From Chryseosolibacter sp036402115 (GTDB taxonomy: Bacteria > Bacteroidota > Bacteroidia > Cytophagales > Cyclobacteriaceae): a DNA stretch of 27,396 nt. The position numbers and the translations under genes were made by a program. The DNA is taken from positions 1 to 27,396 of the forward strand of contig DASWTM010000224.1 in assembly GCA_036402115.1 (NCBI GenBank), written 5' to 3'. Positions 13,810 to 21,005 of the stretch are shown piece after piece; positions within the stretch are counted from its first letter, which is position 1; each line of letters opens with the position of its first letter. Under the pieces are notes generated by a model, which saw nothing but the letters and a program-made list of their open reading frames with translations, was not told where the DNA came from and did not search any database.

Positions 13810-15438
13810 TCAGCGATTCTTGACAATGCGATAAACGAACTTACGGTCGGGTGTTGTCAATCGCACAAAATAGATTCCGGATGACAGGTCCGAGATGTCT
13901 GCCCGGAAAGCATTATTTGCCCAGGTGAACGATACCTCATCAGTTGTAATGATCTGCCCAAGTCGTGAAATCAATTCAATTTTGCATGATGGAATTTCGT
14001 CTGGGTCTGCAGGACTTATCGTAAGGGTATCAAAAGCAGGATTTGGATAAACATCAAAGCTTGCCTCACCCTGGCGATCAAAATAATCGGACAACCGAAC
14101 ATAACTTGGAATTCCATACCCAATGACGTTATCAGGGTTACCTGAACGCGATGCCGTCTTCTTCAACGCAGCTACAATTTCTTTTGCTGTGTAGTCAGGA
14201 TACTTCTGCCACACGCCAGCGATAAGACTGGTGATGAGTGGCGCTGCAAGCGATGTGCCGGAGGCTGACCCGACAGCACCCGACTGCTGAATAATTGTTA
14301 CTCCTGAGCCGAGCGCGGCAAGGTCTGGCTTGATTCGCTGATCGGATGAGGGCCCGCGCGAACTGGAAGGACTTGCAACCCCTTGCGCGTTCACATTTGC
14401 TACCGCTACAACATCAACGCCATCGGCAGGCGCTGTGATTATCCGCCACGAGGGAATGTTACCTTCATTTCCTGCGCTCGTCACTACGATAATTCCTCTG
14501 GCGGCAGCGAGTTGGGCTGCCTGGGTGACAATGGCAGTCTTTCCGTCCATCTGGGCCGTTGAGTAGTTCATGTTTGCGAGATCGAAATCATAATAACCCA
14601 GTGATGAACTGATGATATCAACGCCTGCGCTATCAGCCCGTTCTGCTGCAAAGAGCCAATTATATTCTTCGATGCGGTATTCTGAAGATCCATCTTCGGT
14701 TACATACAACTGAAAATTTGCTTGGGAAGCGCCACCGGTAAATTGATCAGGAATATCTGCGGCTATTACCGAAAGCACTTTTGTCCCATGATCATCGTAT
14801 TGAAAAACATTACCCGTGTTTCTGACGAAATCGTGCGACACAACATCGTTATATCTGCCCTCGGCAAACATCTCCTGGAAAGGCGCGATTGTGTTCACAC
14901 CGGGAAATCCTCCATCGAGCAATGCAATCGTCACACCCTCCCCATGGAAACCATCCGCATGCATTTCAGGTATTCCAAGCATGCTTAACTGAGTGCGTGT
15001 TTGGGCGCCTCCTGGCTCACTTTCCCTGATGCGGAAAAGACCTTTTAGTCTCCCCGTCTTCTGCAGCCGCTGCTGCGGAGCAACGAATTCAACTCGAGTC
15101 ACAAATGGCAATGCGAGAACTGATGTTATGAGAGAAGCGTCACACTGAACAAGAACACCATTCAGCCATCGCGTTGCAAAAAAAACGTCAGCACCGGTCT
15201 GTGCCACGCCTTGTGTGTAAGCCGGGGTTACAGGAAGATCTTGTTCGCTTATGGCGATCTCTTGCTTGACTCTACGCTCAATGGCCTTATCGGACAGAAA
15301 CTGGTTCGGATTACTCACGGAGAAGGGTGTCCCGGTCTTGTCTTTAAAGAAGACCATGTATCGGTTTACCTGTGCAAAGCCGGATAGACTAAGAACCAAA
15401 AAACACACTACAAGAAAAACGCGGTTACTACTTCTCAT
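13810..15438 (-). CDS. Secreted subtilisin-like serine protease (S8) with T9SS sorting domain
   Basis: A 542-residue S8 family peptidase. The signal peptide is MRSSNRVFLVVCFLVLSLSGFAQ. Residues 24-125 look like an inhibitor-type propeptide (RYMVFFKDKTG, LSDKAIERRVKQEI). The catalytic domain has D175 (ALLDGGF), H217 (DDHGTKV), oxyanion N324 (SAGNEGN) and S396 (SGTSLAAP), so the triad is complete. Residues 461-542 are a type A T9SS C-terminal domain (FDVYPNPAFDTLTI ... GIYFVRL ... FVYRIVKNR), so export across the outer membrane is through the type IX system with removal of the domain. The gene overlaps the preceding lipoprotein gene by 11 bases, so the two are translationally linked. Likely roles are extracellular protein digestion or processing of a surface partner. 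Confidence 0.95.
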   Translation of the reverse strand: MRSSNRVFLVVCFLVLSLSGFAQVNRYMVFFKDKTGTPFSVSNPNQFLSDKAIERRVKQEIAISEQDLPVTPAYTQGVAQTGADVFFATRWLNGVLVQCDASLITSVLALPFVTRVEFVAPQQRLQKTGRLKGLFRIRESEPGGAQTRTQLSMLGIPEMHADGFHGEGVTIALLDGGFPGVNTIAPFQEMFAEGRYNDVVSHDFVRNTGNVFQYDDHGTKVLSVIAADIPDQFTGGASQANFQLYVTEDGSSEYRIEEYNWLFAAERADSAGVDIISSSLGYYDFDLANMNYSTAQMDGKTAIVTQAAQLAAARGIIVVTSAGNEGNIPSWRIITAPADGVDVVAVANVNAQGVASPSSSRGPSSDQRIKPDLAALGSGVTIIQQSGAVGSASGTSLAAPLITSLIAGVWQKYPDYTAKEIVAALKKTASRSGNPDNVIGYGIPSYVRLSDYFDRQGEASFDVYPNPAFDTLTISPADPDEIPSCKIELISRLGQIITTDEVSFTWANNAFRADISDLSSGIYFVRLTTPDRKFVYRIVKNR

Positions 15439-16114
15439 AACTTAAAAGGACCTGCGCATACACGCGTCCGCTTTTTATTTTCTGCTGACCGATGCAGTCT
15501 TCAGTAGAGCAATAATTCAACTGCCTAAGCGATCGTTTCACTAAACCGACTCCTTTCGCATACACTTCATCCCGTTCATCGAGGAACACGATAAAGTCTC
15601 CGTTATTCTCCTGCTCTACCCGGATGGTATGGTCAAATGTCATTCCATTGATTGGTTCGGTGAGATCAACCGTATGAAAAACGTATTCATCTTCACCAAG
15701 GGTGTTGTATTCATTGCCATTCCAGGTCAGTTGCTCACGAACCGGGAACATCAGTTTTTTAAACGCGGTGTTGCCTTCGGTCACAATCACTTCGCGGTCA
15801 TCTTTTCGGACAGACCAGGTATCGAGCGAGGTCCAGATCGATTCTCCCTCATTCTTTTTTGTGCGCAGGACGACATAGGTATATGTACCTGCTGCATTTT
15901 TAATCGAATCTGAAACAGTCAGCCTCAGTTGGTAGGATCGGTTCTGTGGAGCTGCAACTTCGGAGTACACTGTCTCCTCAACGGCATAGGTCCAGATGGA
16001 CCCAACCTGGAGCGGATAGAAATCAGTGCCGCGGTCAGTAGGTGTAAATTCATCCTCACCGCATCCAACAGCCAAAAGCATCACAGCTGCCAAATATTTC
16101 GCTAAATGTTTCAC
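15428..16114 (-). CDS. Hypothetical lipoprotein overlapping the subtilase gene
   Basis: A 228-residue protein with signal MKHLAKYLAAVMLLAVGC and lipobox A-V-G-C18, followed by an acidic linker (GEDEFTPTDRGTDFYP). The rest is predicted beta-rich, starting with PLQVGSIWTYAVEETVYS, a phrase seen in many uncharacterised Bacteroidota lipoproteins, and ending in a Cys pair (NYCSTEDCIG) and YAQVLLSYEK. I recognise no enzyme motif. Its last 11 bases overlap the start of the T9SS subtilase gene, so the products are made together. It may be a surface anchor, inhibitor or chaperone for the protease, but this is inference from context only. The promoter should lie in 16115-16193, shared with the divergent plus-strand gene. 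Confidence 0.8.
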   Translation of the reverse strand: MKHLAKYLAAVMLLAVGCGEDEFTPTDRGTDFYPLQVGSIWTYAVEETVYSEVAAPQNRSYQLRLTVSDSIKNAAGTYTYVVLRTKKNEGESIWTSLDTWSVRKDDREVIVTEGNTAFKKLMFPVREQLTWNGNEYNTLGEDEYVFHTVDLTEPINGMTFDHTIRVEQENNGDFIVFLDERDEVYAKGVGLVKRSLRQLNYCSTEDCIGQQKIKSGRVYAQVLLSYEK

Positions 16115-16144
16115 TGATTAATCCCTTTTTCTTAAATCCGCACT

Positions 16145-16172
16145 CGAATTCAACGAATTCTTTGTAAAGTTA
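16145..16172. promoter_or_regulatory. Divergent intergenic region: paired GAATTC dyad and candidate -7 box
   Basis: The 79-base gap between the lipoprotein gene and the TrpF-like gene contains two copies of CGAATTC (16145-16151 and 16154-16160) 9 bases apart. GAATTC is itself palindromic, so the pair makes a symmetric site. Just beside it, TAACTTTA (16172-16165, minus) is one mismatch from TAnnTTTG and could serve the lipoprotein gene. No convincing -33 box is seen, and no clear promoter for the plus-strand gene. Confidence 0.3.
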
Positions 16173-16193
16173 TTCTTTCTAGCTGTATAAAAC

Positions 16194-16739
16194 ATGCCAC
16201 TGAAGACGGTAGTAAAAGTAGGTAATATATCAAATCTGAGCGATGCGCGCTACTGCTCGGGAATGGGTGTCGAGATGCTCGGCTTTCGCGTTCTGGAGGG
16301 CCAGGAAAACTACATCTCCCCGAAGTTATACCAGGAGATCAGAGGCTGGGTAACCGGGCCCAAAATCGTGGCAGAACTTTACGGAATGACGTCCGCTGAC
16401 CAACTTCCGACAGTTATTGAAAACTATGCACCCGACTACTTCGAACTGACCGCATCTGAATTCAAAAAGTTTAGAGGTCATCTGACGCTACCCTGCATTG
16501 TCGCGGGGCTAGCAAGCACACAAGAAATTGCCTATCAGCTTTTAGATGAGCATCAACTGGACAGCTACGTTGGCTCAGAACCGTTACTAGTCAAACCGCA
16601 AACGGGCAGTGATATTCTGCAGTTGATAAAGTCGTCAAAGGTAGCGGGAGTTGCGCTTGACGGTTCGCCTGAGCTACGCCCAGGATTTAAAGATTATAGT
16701 GACCTGGCGGATATACTCGAAAAGCTTGACGAAGACTAG
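16194..16739 (+). CDS. TrpF-like (phosphoribosylanthranilate isomerase-like) barrel protein lacking catalytic residues
   Basis: This is the only plus-strand gene: 181 residues, no signal peptide, so cytosolic. It keeps the outline of TrpF: a first strand and helix, VVKVGNISNLSDARYCSGMG; VEMLGF where TrpF has ADAVGF; YISPKLYQEI where TrpF has a YISPE-type segment; and near the end ALDGSPELRPGFKDYSDL, resembling the SSGVE-PGxKD segment that binds phosphate. The catalytic Cys of the TrpF K-I-C-G motif is Gly10 here (K-V-G-N), the catalytic Asp region (LLDxxT) is not recognisable, and the protein is about 20-25 residues shorter than TrpF. I infer a non-isomerase paralogue, perhaps a binding or regulatory protein. 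No other trp gene is nearby. An alternative is a decaying trpF, but the frame is intact. Confidence 0.7.
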   Translation: MPLKTVVKVGNISNLSDARYCSGMGVEMLGFRVLEGQENYISPKLYQEIRGWVTGPKIVAELYGMTSADQLPTVIENYAPDYFELTASEFKKFRGHLTLPCIVAGLASTQEIAYQLLDEHQLDSYVGSEPLLVKPQTGSDILQLIKSSKVAGVALDGSPELRPGFKDYSDLADILEKLDED

Positions 16740-16743
16740 GGCA

Positions 16744-16819
16744 AATGACGAATAACAAATTACGAATGACGAATGCTCAGTACTCAACATTCGTCATTCG
16801 TCATTCGTAATTCGTCATT
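16744..16819. repeat. Long hairpin made of 7-bp repeats between convergent genes
   Basis: Arms of 32 bases (16744-16775 and 16788-16819) are inverted and match at 29 of 32 positions, with a 12-base loop. Each arm is itself a run of a 7-base unit: AATGACG-like units on the left and CATTCGT-like units on the right. The right arm reaches into the stop codon of the minus-strand TPR gene (16820-16818), and the left arm starts 4 bases after the plus-strand stop. It should fold into a very stable cruciform or RNA hairpin and probably serves as a bidirectional terminator. It is probably also a copy of a dispersed repeat. Confidence 0.85.
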
Positions 16820-17318
16820 ACAAACTGAGTAGTTCTTTTTTCCGCTGGCATCTCTTAATCGACTCTGCTGCTGTTTCGATTGTCTTTGAGTCGAATGAAT
16901 TTTTGATGTGTAGTTTGAAGTAGTGGATCGCATCATCGAGCATGCCTTGCATTTCCCGCATCAGTCCAAATTCATTATAAATGGTTGCGTAGCTGATACC
17001 GGAAACGGCAATCGCACGTTGCAGCAACGCTTCGAGTTCGTCAAACTTGCGGAGTGACGATAAGAGGTAGCAATAGTTGTAATAAGCTGCCGTATAATCC
17101 GAAGAATACTTAAGGGCAAGCTTGTAATGTTCTTCCGCGCGTTGAAGATTTTTGAATTTTGTTTCGAACAGCCAACCCATGTGGTTGTGCGCCTTACCAA
17201 AATCAGGAACTTCTTCCAGGATCGCCTCAAGCATTTTCGCGGCTTCTGCCAGCCGGTTGTCTGCTATGAGTTGGTCTGCCTGCAAAAATTTTTCTTCAAT
17301 GTCGAAGTTTGTTTCCAT
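16818..17318 (-). CDS. Small cytosolic TPR protein
   Basis: A 166-residue protein without a signal peptide. It consists of about four TPR-like helical pairs: RLAEAAKMLEAILEEVPDF, then GKAHNHMGWLFETKFKNLQ, then AEEHYKLALKYSSDYTAAYY, and LDDAIHYFKLHIKNSFDSK near the C-terminus. It ends in a basic helix (SIKRCQRKKELLSL). TPRs mediate protein-protein contacts; no partner can be named. It starts 12 bases after the trmB stop, so it is the last gene of a folC-trmB-TPR operon that ends at the 16744-16819 hairpin. The start METNFDIEEKF is the first ATG of the frame and gives a typical length. Confidence 0.88.
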   Translation of the reverse strand: METNFDIEEKFLQADQLIADNRLAEAAKMLEAILEEVPDFGKAHNHMGWLFETKFKNLQRAEEHYKLALKYSSDYTAAYYNYCYLLSSLRKFDELEALLQRAIAVSGISYATIYNEFGLMREMQGMLDDAIHYFKLHIKNSFDSKTIETAAESIKRCQRKKELLSL

Positions 17319-17330
17319 ATCCTTGTTTAG

Positions 17331-17996
17331 CTAGTTTTCTTCTTTAAATCTGAATCGCAAATACTTTATCTTCTCTCCTTTCGCTGCAAATTCCTGTTCA
17401 TAACGCGTTTTGATATCGAAGCATTCACTTCTCAGATCAGAGTTATAAACATCATCGGTAAAACGAAAATCCGTAATGTCGTTTCTGTTACTCATCTCCT
17501 CGACCGTGTATTCGAACAGTTTTGTGTTGTCAGTCTTAAGACGAATGTAACTCCCCGACTTCGCTAGTTTTTTATACAACTCGATAAATCTTGGGCTTGT
17601 AAGTCTTCGTTTAATATCGCGTTTTCTTGGGCGAGGATCCGGGAATGTCAGCCATATTTCATCGACTTCACCGGCTTGAAAAAAGTTTTCGATCAGCAAT
17701 ATCTGTGTGCGCAGAAAAGCCACATTCGAAAGATTTTCTTCTACTGCTGTTGTACTTCCTTTCCAGATACGCTCGCCCTTTATATCGACTCCTATAAAAT
17801 TTTTATCTGAAAAAATCTTGGCAAGGCCGATGGTGTACTCACCGCGACCGCAGGCTAGTTCGAGTGTGATAGGCGCTTCGTTCTTAAAATATTCGGTGCG
17901 CCATTTTCCTTTGATGCTTTGATACAGCGGCTTGGTCGGCTCGATTACATTGTTGCGTTCCTCGATGATCTTAAAACGCTCAAGTTTACGTTTCAC
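17331..17996 (-). CDS. trmB: tRNA (guanine-N7-)-methyltransferase
   Basis: TrmB methylates N7 of G46 in the variable loop of many tRNAs using S-adenosylmethionine. I choose the GTG at 17996, giving VKRKLERFKIIEERNNVIEP, which matches the usual Bacteroidota N-terminus and 221 residues. The upstream ATG (18065) would overlap folC by 59 bases and add an unrelated 23-residue leader. Motifs are complete: SAM-binding LELACGRGEYTIGLA (45-59), IGVDIKGERIWKGS and the family signature WLTFPDPRPRKRDIKRRL (115-132), with TDN near 155. It lies 10 bases after folC and 12 bases before the TPR gene, so it is in their operon. Confidence 0.95.
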   Translation of the reverse strand: MKRKLERFKIIEERNNVIEPTKPLYQSIKGKWRTEYFKNEAPITLELACGRGEYTIGLAKIFSDKNFIGVDIKGERIWKGSTTAVEENLSNVAFLRTQILLIENFFQAGEVDEIWLTFPDPRPRKRDIKRRLTSPRFIELYKKLAKSGSYIRLKTDNTKLFEYTVEEMSNRNDITDFRFTDDVYNSDLRSECFDIKTRYEQEFAAKGEKIKYLRFRFKEEN

Positions 17997-18006
17997 TGGG
18001 GTAGAA

Positions 18007-19290
18007 TTATAACTCGTTGATTTCTGCAACCACAAAGGTACTTCCTCCAATGAATATAAGGTCATTTTCCGAAGCGTTTTTTAGGGCTAAATTCTTCGCC
18101 TCATTTACATCCGGAATTACCGTTCCTTGTAACCCGAATTCGCGGGCTTTTTTAGCTAGGGCAGCAGCATCAAGGGCCCTCGGCAGCTTTGCCTGGCAGA
18201 AATAGTAAGTCGCATCTTTTGGAAGTATCGTGAGAATCTCATCAATGGTTTTGTCCTTCACAACACCAAACACAAAGTGTAGCTGTCGATGCGGGGTCTC
18301 ATGCAGTTGCTGCAATACCTCCGTGATACCATCGAGGTTATGCCCGGTGTCGCAGATCATCAATGGCTTCTCTCTAAGTTTCTGCCACCGACCTTTGAGA
18401 TGGGTGTTTGTGATGACGTTCTGAAGTCCATCCATGACCGCGCGATCAGGGATATTGAATTCAAGTTGGCGAAGAACGTCAACGGTACATACAACGCCTT
18501 TAATATTCTGCGATTGATAATTTCCCATTAACGGAAAGTCAACCTTATCAAGTACGACTACTCCGTCTTTTCTAACTTGCCGCTTTCCCTTCACGACAGA
18601 AGAATTAAAATGATCTGAAGCGAAGGTGATTCTGGAGTTTGTCTCGCGTGCTTTGGCCATGAAGACATCTTCAATTCCTGGTTGTCGCTCACTGATAACA
18701 ACCGGCACACCCGGCTTTATGATTCCAGCCTTTTCATAAGCAATTTTTTCAAGCGTGTCACCGAGAAGATCTTTATGATCCCACCCGATATTCGTGATGA
18801 GCGAAACTTTCGGAGTAATTATATTGGTGGAGTCCAGCCTTCCCCCCAGCCCGACCTCGATGACAGCAACATCCACTTTCTTAAGTGCGAAGTAGTCAAA
18901 GGCCATCGCGACTGTGATTTCAAAAAAGGATGGTTTGATTTCCTCGATCTGCGGTTGAATACGATTCACAAAATCGACAACAAATGACTCATCAACTTCG
19001 TCACCATTTATGCGGATACGTTCGGTGAATGATTTTAAGTGTGGCGAAGTGTACAGTCCGGTGGTATAGTTCGCTTCCTGCAGGATGGAGGCAAGCATGT
19101 GTGAAGAGCTTCCTTTTCCATTCGTTCCAGCGACATGAATTGTTTTGAATTTCTGCTGCGGGTTGCCTAGCGCATTACAAAGTTTGATCGTGTTCGTGAG
19201 ATCTTTCTTGAACGCTGCAGCACCGATGCGCTGAAACATTGGCAGGTTGGCGTAGAGGTAATCGAGTGCTTGCTGGTAGGTGGATAACAT
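18007..19290 (-). CDS. folC: Folylpolyglutamate synthase / dihydrofolate synthase
   Basis: A 427-residue Mur-ligase-type enzyme from the ATG at 19290. It adds glutamate to dihydropteroate and to folates with ATP, in the cytosol. The ATP-binding loop is HVAGTNGKGSSSHM (52-65), followed by YTSPHLKSFTERIRING, the folate-loop region. VAVIEVGLGGRLDSTN and LITNIGWDHKDLLGDTLEKIA are classic FolC motifs, and the C-terminal Rossmann-like domain carries ICDTGHNLDGI and FVFGVVKDK. The frame is open to 19356, but that extension is translated repeat DNA (the 7-bp array) and is not part of the protein. It is first in the folC-trmB-TPR operon; its promoter must lie in or near the repeat region. Confidence 0.96.
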   Translation of the reverse strand: MLSTYQQALDYLYANLPMFQRIGAAAFKKDLTNTIKLCNALGNPQQKFKTIHVAGTNGKGSSSHMLASILQEANYTTGLYTSPHLKSFTERIRINGDEVDESFVVDFVNRIQPQIEEIKPSFFEITVAMAFDYFALKKVDVAVIEVGLGGRLDSTNIITPKVSLITNIGWDHKDLLGDTLEKIAYEKAGIIKPGVPVVISERQPGIEDVFMAKARETNSRITFASDHFNSSVVKGKRQVRKDGVVVLDKVDFPLMGNYQSQNIKGVVCTVDVLRQLEFNIPDRAVMDGLQNVITNTHLKGRWQKLREKPLMICDTGHNLDGITEVLQQLHETPHRQLHFVFGVVKDKTIDEILTILPKDATYYFCQAKLPRALDAAALAKKAREFGLQGTVIPDVNEAKNLALKNASENDLIFIGGSTFVVAEINEL

Positions 19291-19302
19291 TGGGTAAAAA
19301 TA

Positions 19303-19386
19303 ACCAAAAGCGAAGAGCCAAATTCCAAATCTCAAAACCCAAATTGCAAAAATCAAATCTCAAAAATCAAATATCAAAGCCCAAAT
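19303..19386. repeat. Degenerate 7-bp tandem array (NNCAAAW units) upstream of folC
   Basis: Ten consecutive 7-base units fit the pattern NNCAAAW in strict register from 19317 to 19386 (e.g. TCCAAAT, CTCAAAA, CCCAAAT, ATCAAAT). A less perfect unit (ACCAAAA) lies in the same register at 19303. The array begins 13 bases upstream of the folC start codon and so lies in its leader or promoter. It resembles the short tandemly repeated heptamer sequences known from some other bacteria. Confidence 0.8.
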
Positions 19387-19402
19387 TCGTATAGAGAAAC
19401 AA

Positions 19403-19440
19403 CTCCCCTCTCCTTCGGGAGAGGGGCCAGGGGTGAGGTG
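19403..19440. repeat. GC-rich palindromic element with TTCG loop
   Basis: CCCCTCTCC (19405-19413) and GGAGAGGGG (19418-19426) form a perfect 9-bp stem closed by the stable tetraloop TTCG, followed by CCAGGGGTGAGG. This looks like a widely dispersed bacterial intergenic palindrome. It lies between the 68-residue gene and folC and could terminate the upstream ExbB-ExbD-TonB operon, although no T-tract follows on the minus strand. Confidence 0.75.
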
Positions 19441-19463
19441 AACAACCGTAGTGCATGACAGGC

Positions 19464-19670
19464 CTACAACCCTATCTCCTCTTTCGAAATACCAAACTGA
19501 TCAGCACTGGTTTTGAGAATGGCAATCATTTCATTGTAGGCCATGATCTTCGCTTCAATGTAATTGAGTTCTTCGGGATCTGCGAAGTTTTTGCGCTCCT
19601 GCAGTTCGTGGAGATTTTCGTGAATGGAGATCAAAACATCCTGAATGAATTCGATGCTTCGCTTGTCCAT
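19464..19670 (-). CDS. Conserved-looking 68-residue hypothetical protein in the TonB operon
   Basis: A small acidic, wholly helical protein: MDKRSIEFIQDVLISIHENL, then a charged turn (QERKNFADPEELNY), then a second helix ending QFGISKEEIGL. There is no signal or membrane segment, so it is cytosolic. The helices have a heptad-like hydrophobic pattern and may form a two-helix hairpin or dimer. It starts 9 bases after the tonB-like stop, so it belongs to that operon. I do not recognise a family. The overlapping plus-strand frame of 95 codons is an antisense shadow of this gene and of the tonB end. Confidence 0.72.
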   Translation of the reverse strand: MDKRSIEFIQDVLISIHENLHELQERKNFADPEELNYIEAKIMAYNEMIAILKTSADQFGISKEEIGL

Positions 19671-19679
19671 AAGAGAATG

Positions 19680-20594
19680 TTATTGCGCGCGAATAACGAA
19701 GGTGATTTTGCCCTTCGAAACGGGAGGAACTTTTGCGCCTGATTTTTTGGTGAACGTGAGTTTCTGAATCGCGGCTACGCATGCACGTTCCGCAGCTGCG
19801 CTCACAGTGCCTGACTCCTTGGAGTAACGAATCAATTCACCGTTTTCATCAACTTCAATATTAAAGACCACACGACCTGTTTCACCATCCTGAATGTTAG
19901 GTTTCGGAATATTGTCCCACTCCCATCCATAAAGATCAAGTGACCCACCATCGCCTCCACCGGGAGTACCTTTATACACGGCAGCTCCTGGTGTACCGCC
20001 CGGAACGCCCTTGTTGCCTTCTTTGCCAACATCATCTCCCTGATTTCCTTCGGTGCCTTGCTTACCGGTTCCATCACCCGATTTCGTTGCATCCGATGTT
20101 GACGGTTTTGTATATACAGCGGTTGGGTTTACCTTGGGAGGCTCAGGCTTTTTCTCGACAGGCTTTTCAACTACTTCAGGTTTCTTTTCAACAACCTTTT
20201 CAACAGGCTTTTCTTCCTTCGGCTTTTCCTTAATCTCGACATCGCTTGTCGGATCAGTCAGGGTTTCCGAAGGCTCTGCAACTTTTGTTTCCGCAGGTGG
20301 TGGAGTAGATACCGGCTCGGAAGACTTCTCTTCTACGGGATCCTCGGTTTTTTCGGCTGGTGCGTCTTCATCATCCGTTGCATTTTCATTGCCGATGGGG
20401 GTCATTGGCTCAATGTCGCCACTGCCCTGATCATCATAGCCGAGGTTTACTTCAATACCGGGATATTCACCCTCACCTTCTCCCGCCATCTTCCAGCTTC
20501 CCACGAAAATCATCAGCAAAAGGATTAACGCATTAACAACAAACGTGGTTAACGCTGCAATTCTTTTGTTTTTGACTTCCTGTTGCTTGCTCAT
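19680..20594 (-). CDS. TonB-family energy transducer
   Basis: A 304-residue protein with TonB/TolA layout. A short cytoplasmic tail is followed by one membrane segment (about 13-32, AALTTFVVNALILLLMIFVG). A long periplasmic spacer rich in Pro, Glu and Lys follows (80-155, with EKP/EKKP repeats), then a Gly-rich stretch (172-218). The C-terminal TonB domain is 219-304 (GRVVFNIEVDENGELIRYSKESG ... RACVAAIQKLTF ... GKITFVIRAQ). It should carry energy from the ExbB-ExbD motor to an outer-membrane partner. The spacer is unusual in starting with an acidic section (36-90) before the basic Pro/Lys part. It lies 2 bases after exbD and 9 bases before the 68-residue gene. Not assigned a gene symbol because TonB and TolA roles cannot be separated here. 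Confidence 0.9.
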   Translation of the reverse strand: MSKQQEVKNKRIAALTTFVVNALILLLMIFVGSWKMAGEGEGEYPGIEVNLGYDDQGSGDIEPMTPIGNENATDDEDAPAEKTEDPVEEKSSEPVSTPPPAETKVAEPSETLTDPTSDVEIKEKPKEEKPVEKVVEKKPEVVEKPVEKKPEPPKVNPTAVYTKPSTSDATKSGDGTGKQGTEGNQGDDVGKEGNKGVPGGTPGAAVYKGTPGGGDGGSLDLYGWEWDNIPKPNIQDGETGRVVFNIEVDENGELIRYSKESGTVSAAAERACVAAIQKLTFTKKSGAKVPPVSKGKITFVIRAQ

Positions 20595-20596
20595 AT

Positions 20597-20998
20597 TTAT
20601 CCTGGCCGTTTCGTAGCTAGAACAACTTTCGCACCAAGCTTGTTCGCGATTTCCATCACGTTGACGATGTCTTCCACCGGAACAGACTTCTCTGCATTAA
20701 TAACTATCGTAGGTTCAAGATTTTCATTCGCCAGTGCCGGAACAAGGCTATCCTTCAAGCGTTCAAAGGGTACCTGCCGAGTGCCCACAAAATACTGGCG
20801 GGCTTCATTGATGCTCACCACAACTGTCTGACGCGCTTTCGTGTTGCTGGTCGCCTTAGGCAAGCCAAGCTTAATGACGTTCGGGTTTGCCAGCGTTGAT
20901 ACGATGAGAAAGAATAGCAGGAGAATAAAGAGGATATCATTCAACGCAGAGTTGTGCATCTCTGCCTGCTTCTTGTGTCGTTTGCTTCGAATATCCAT
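20597..20998 (-). CDS. exbD: ExbD/TolR family biopolymer transport protein
   Basis: A 133-residue inner-membrane protein with a basic cytoplasmic start (MDIRSKRHKKQAEMHNSALN), a single membrane segment (about 20-37) and a periplasmic domain. The proton-carrying aspartate of the family is D21 in ALNDILFILLLFF. The periplasmic part ends with the typical PTIVINAEKSVPVEDIVNVMEIANKLGAKVVLATK. With ExbB it forms the proton-driven motor that powers the TonB-like protein next door. It lies 7 bases after exbB and 2 bases before the tonB-like gene. Only one ExbD gene is present, although Bacteroidota clusters often have two. Confidence 0.93.
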   Translation of the reverse strand: MDIRSKRHKKQAEMHNSALNDILFILLLFFLIVSTLANPNVIKLGLPKATSNTKARQTVVVSINEARQYFVGTRQVPFERLKDSLVPALANENLEPTIVINAEKSVPVEDIVNVMEIANKLGAKVVLATKRPG

Positions 20999-21005
20999 GG
21001 GCCGA

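Noticed and set aside
17997..18065. ATG start of trmB at 18065
   Set aside because: It overlaps folC by 59 bases and adds a leader foreign to TrmB; the GTG at 17996 matches the family N-terminus.
19303..19386. Tandem repeats considered as a CRISPR array
   Set aside because: Units are only 7 bases, degenerate and without spacers; no cas genes are present.
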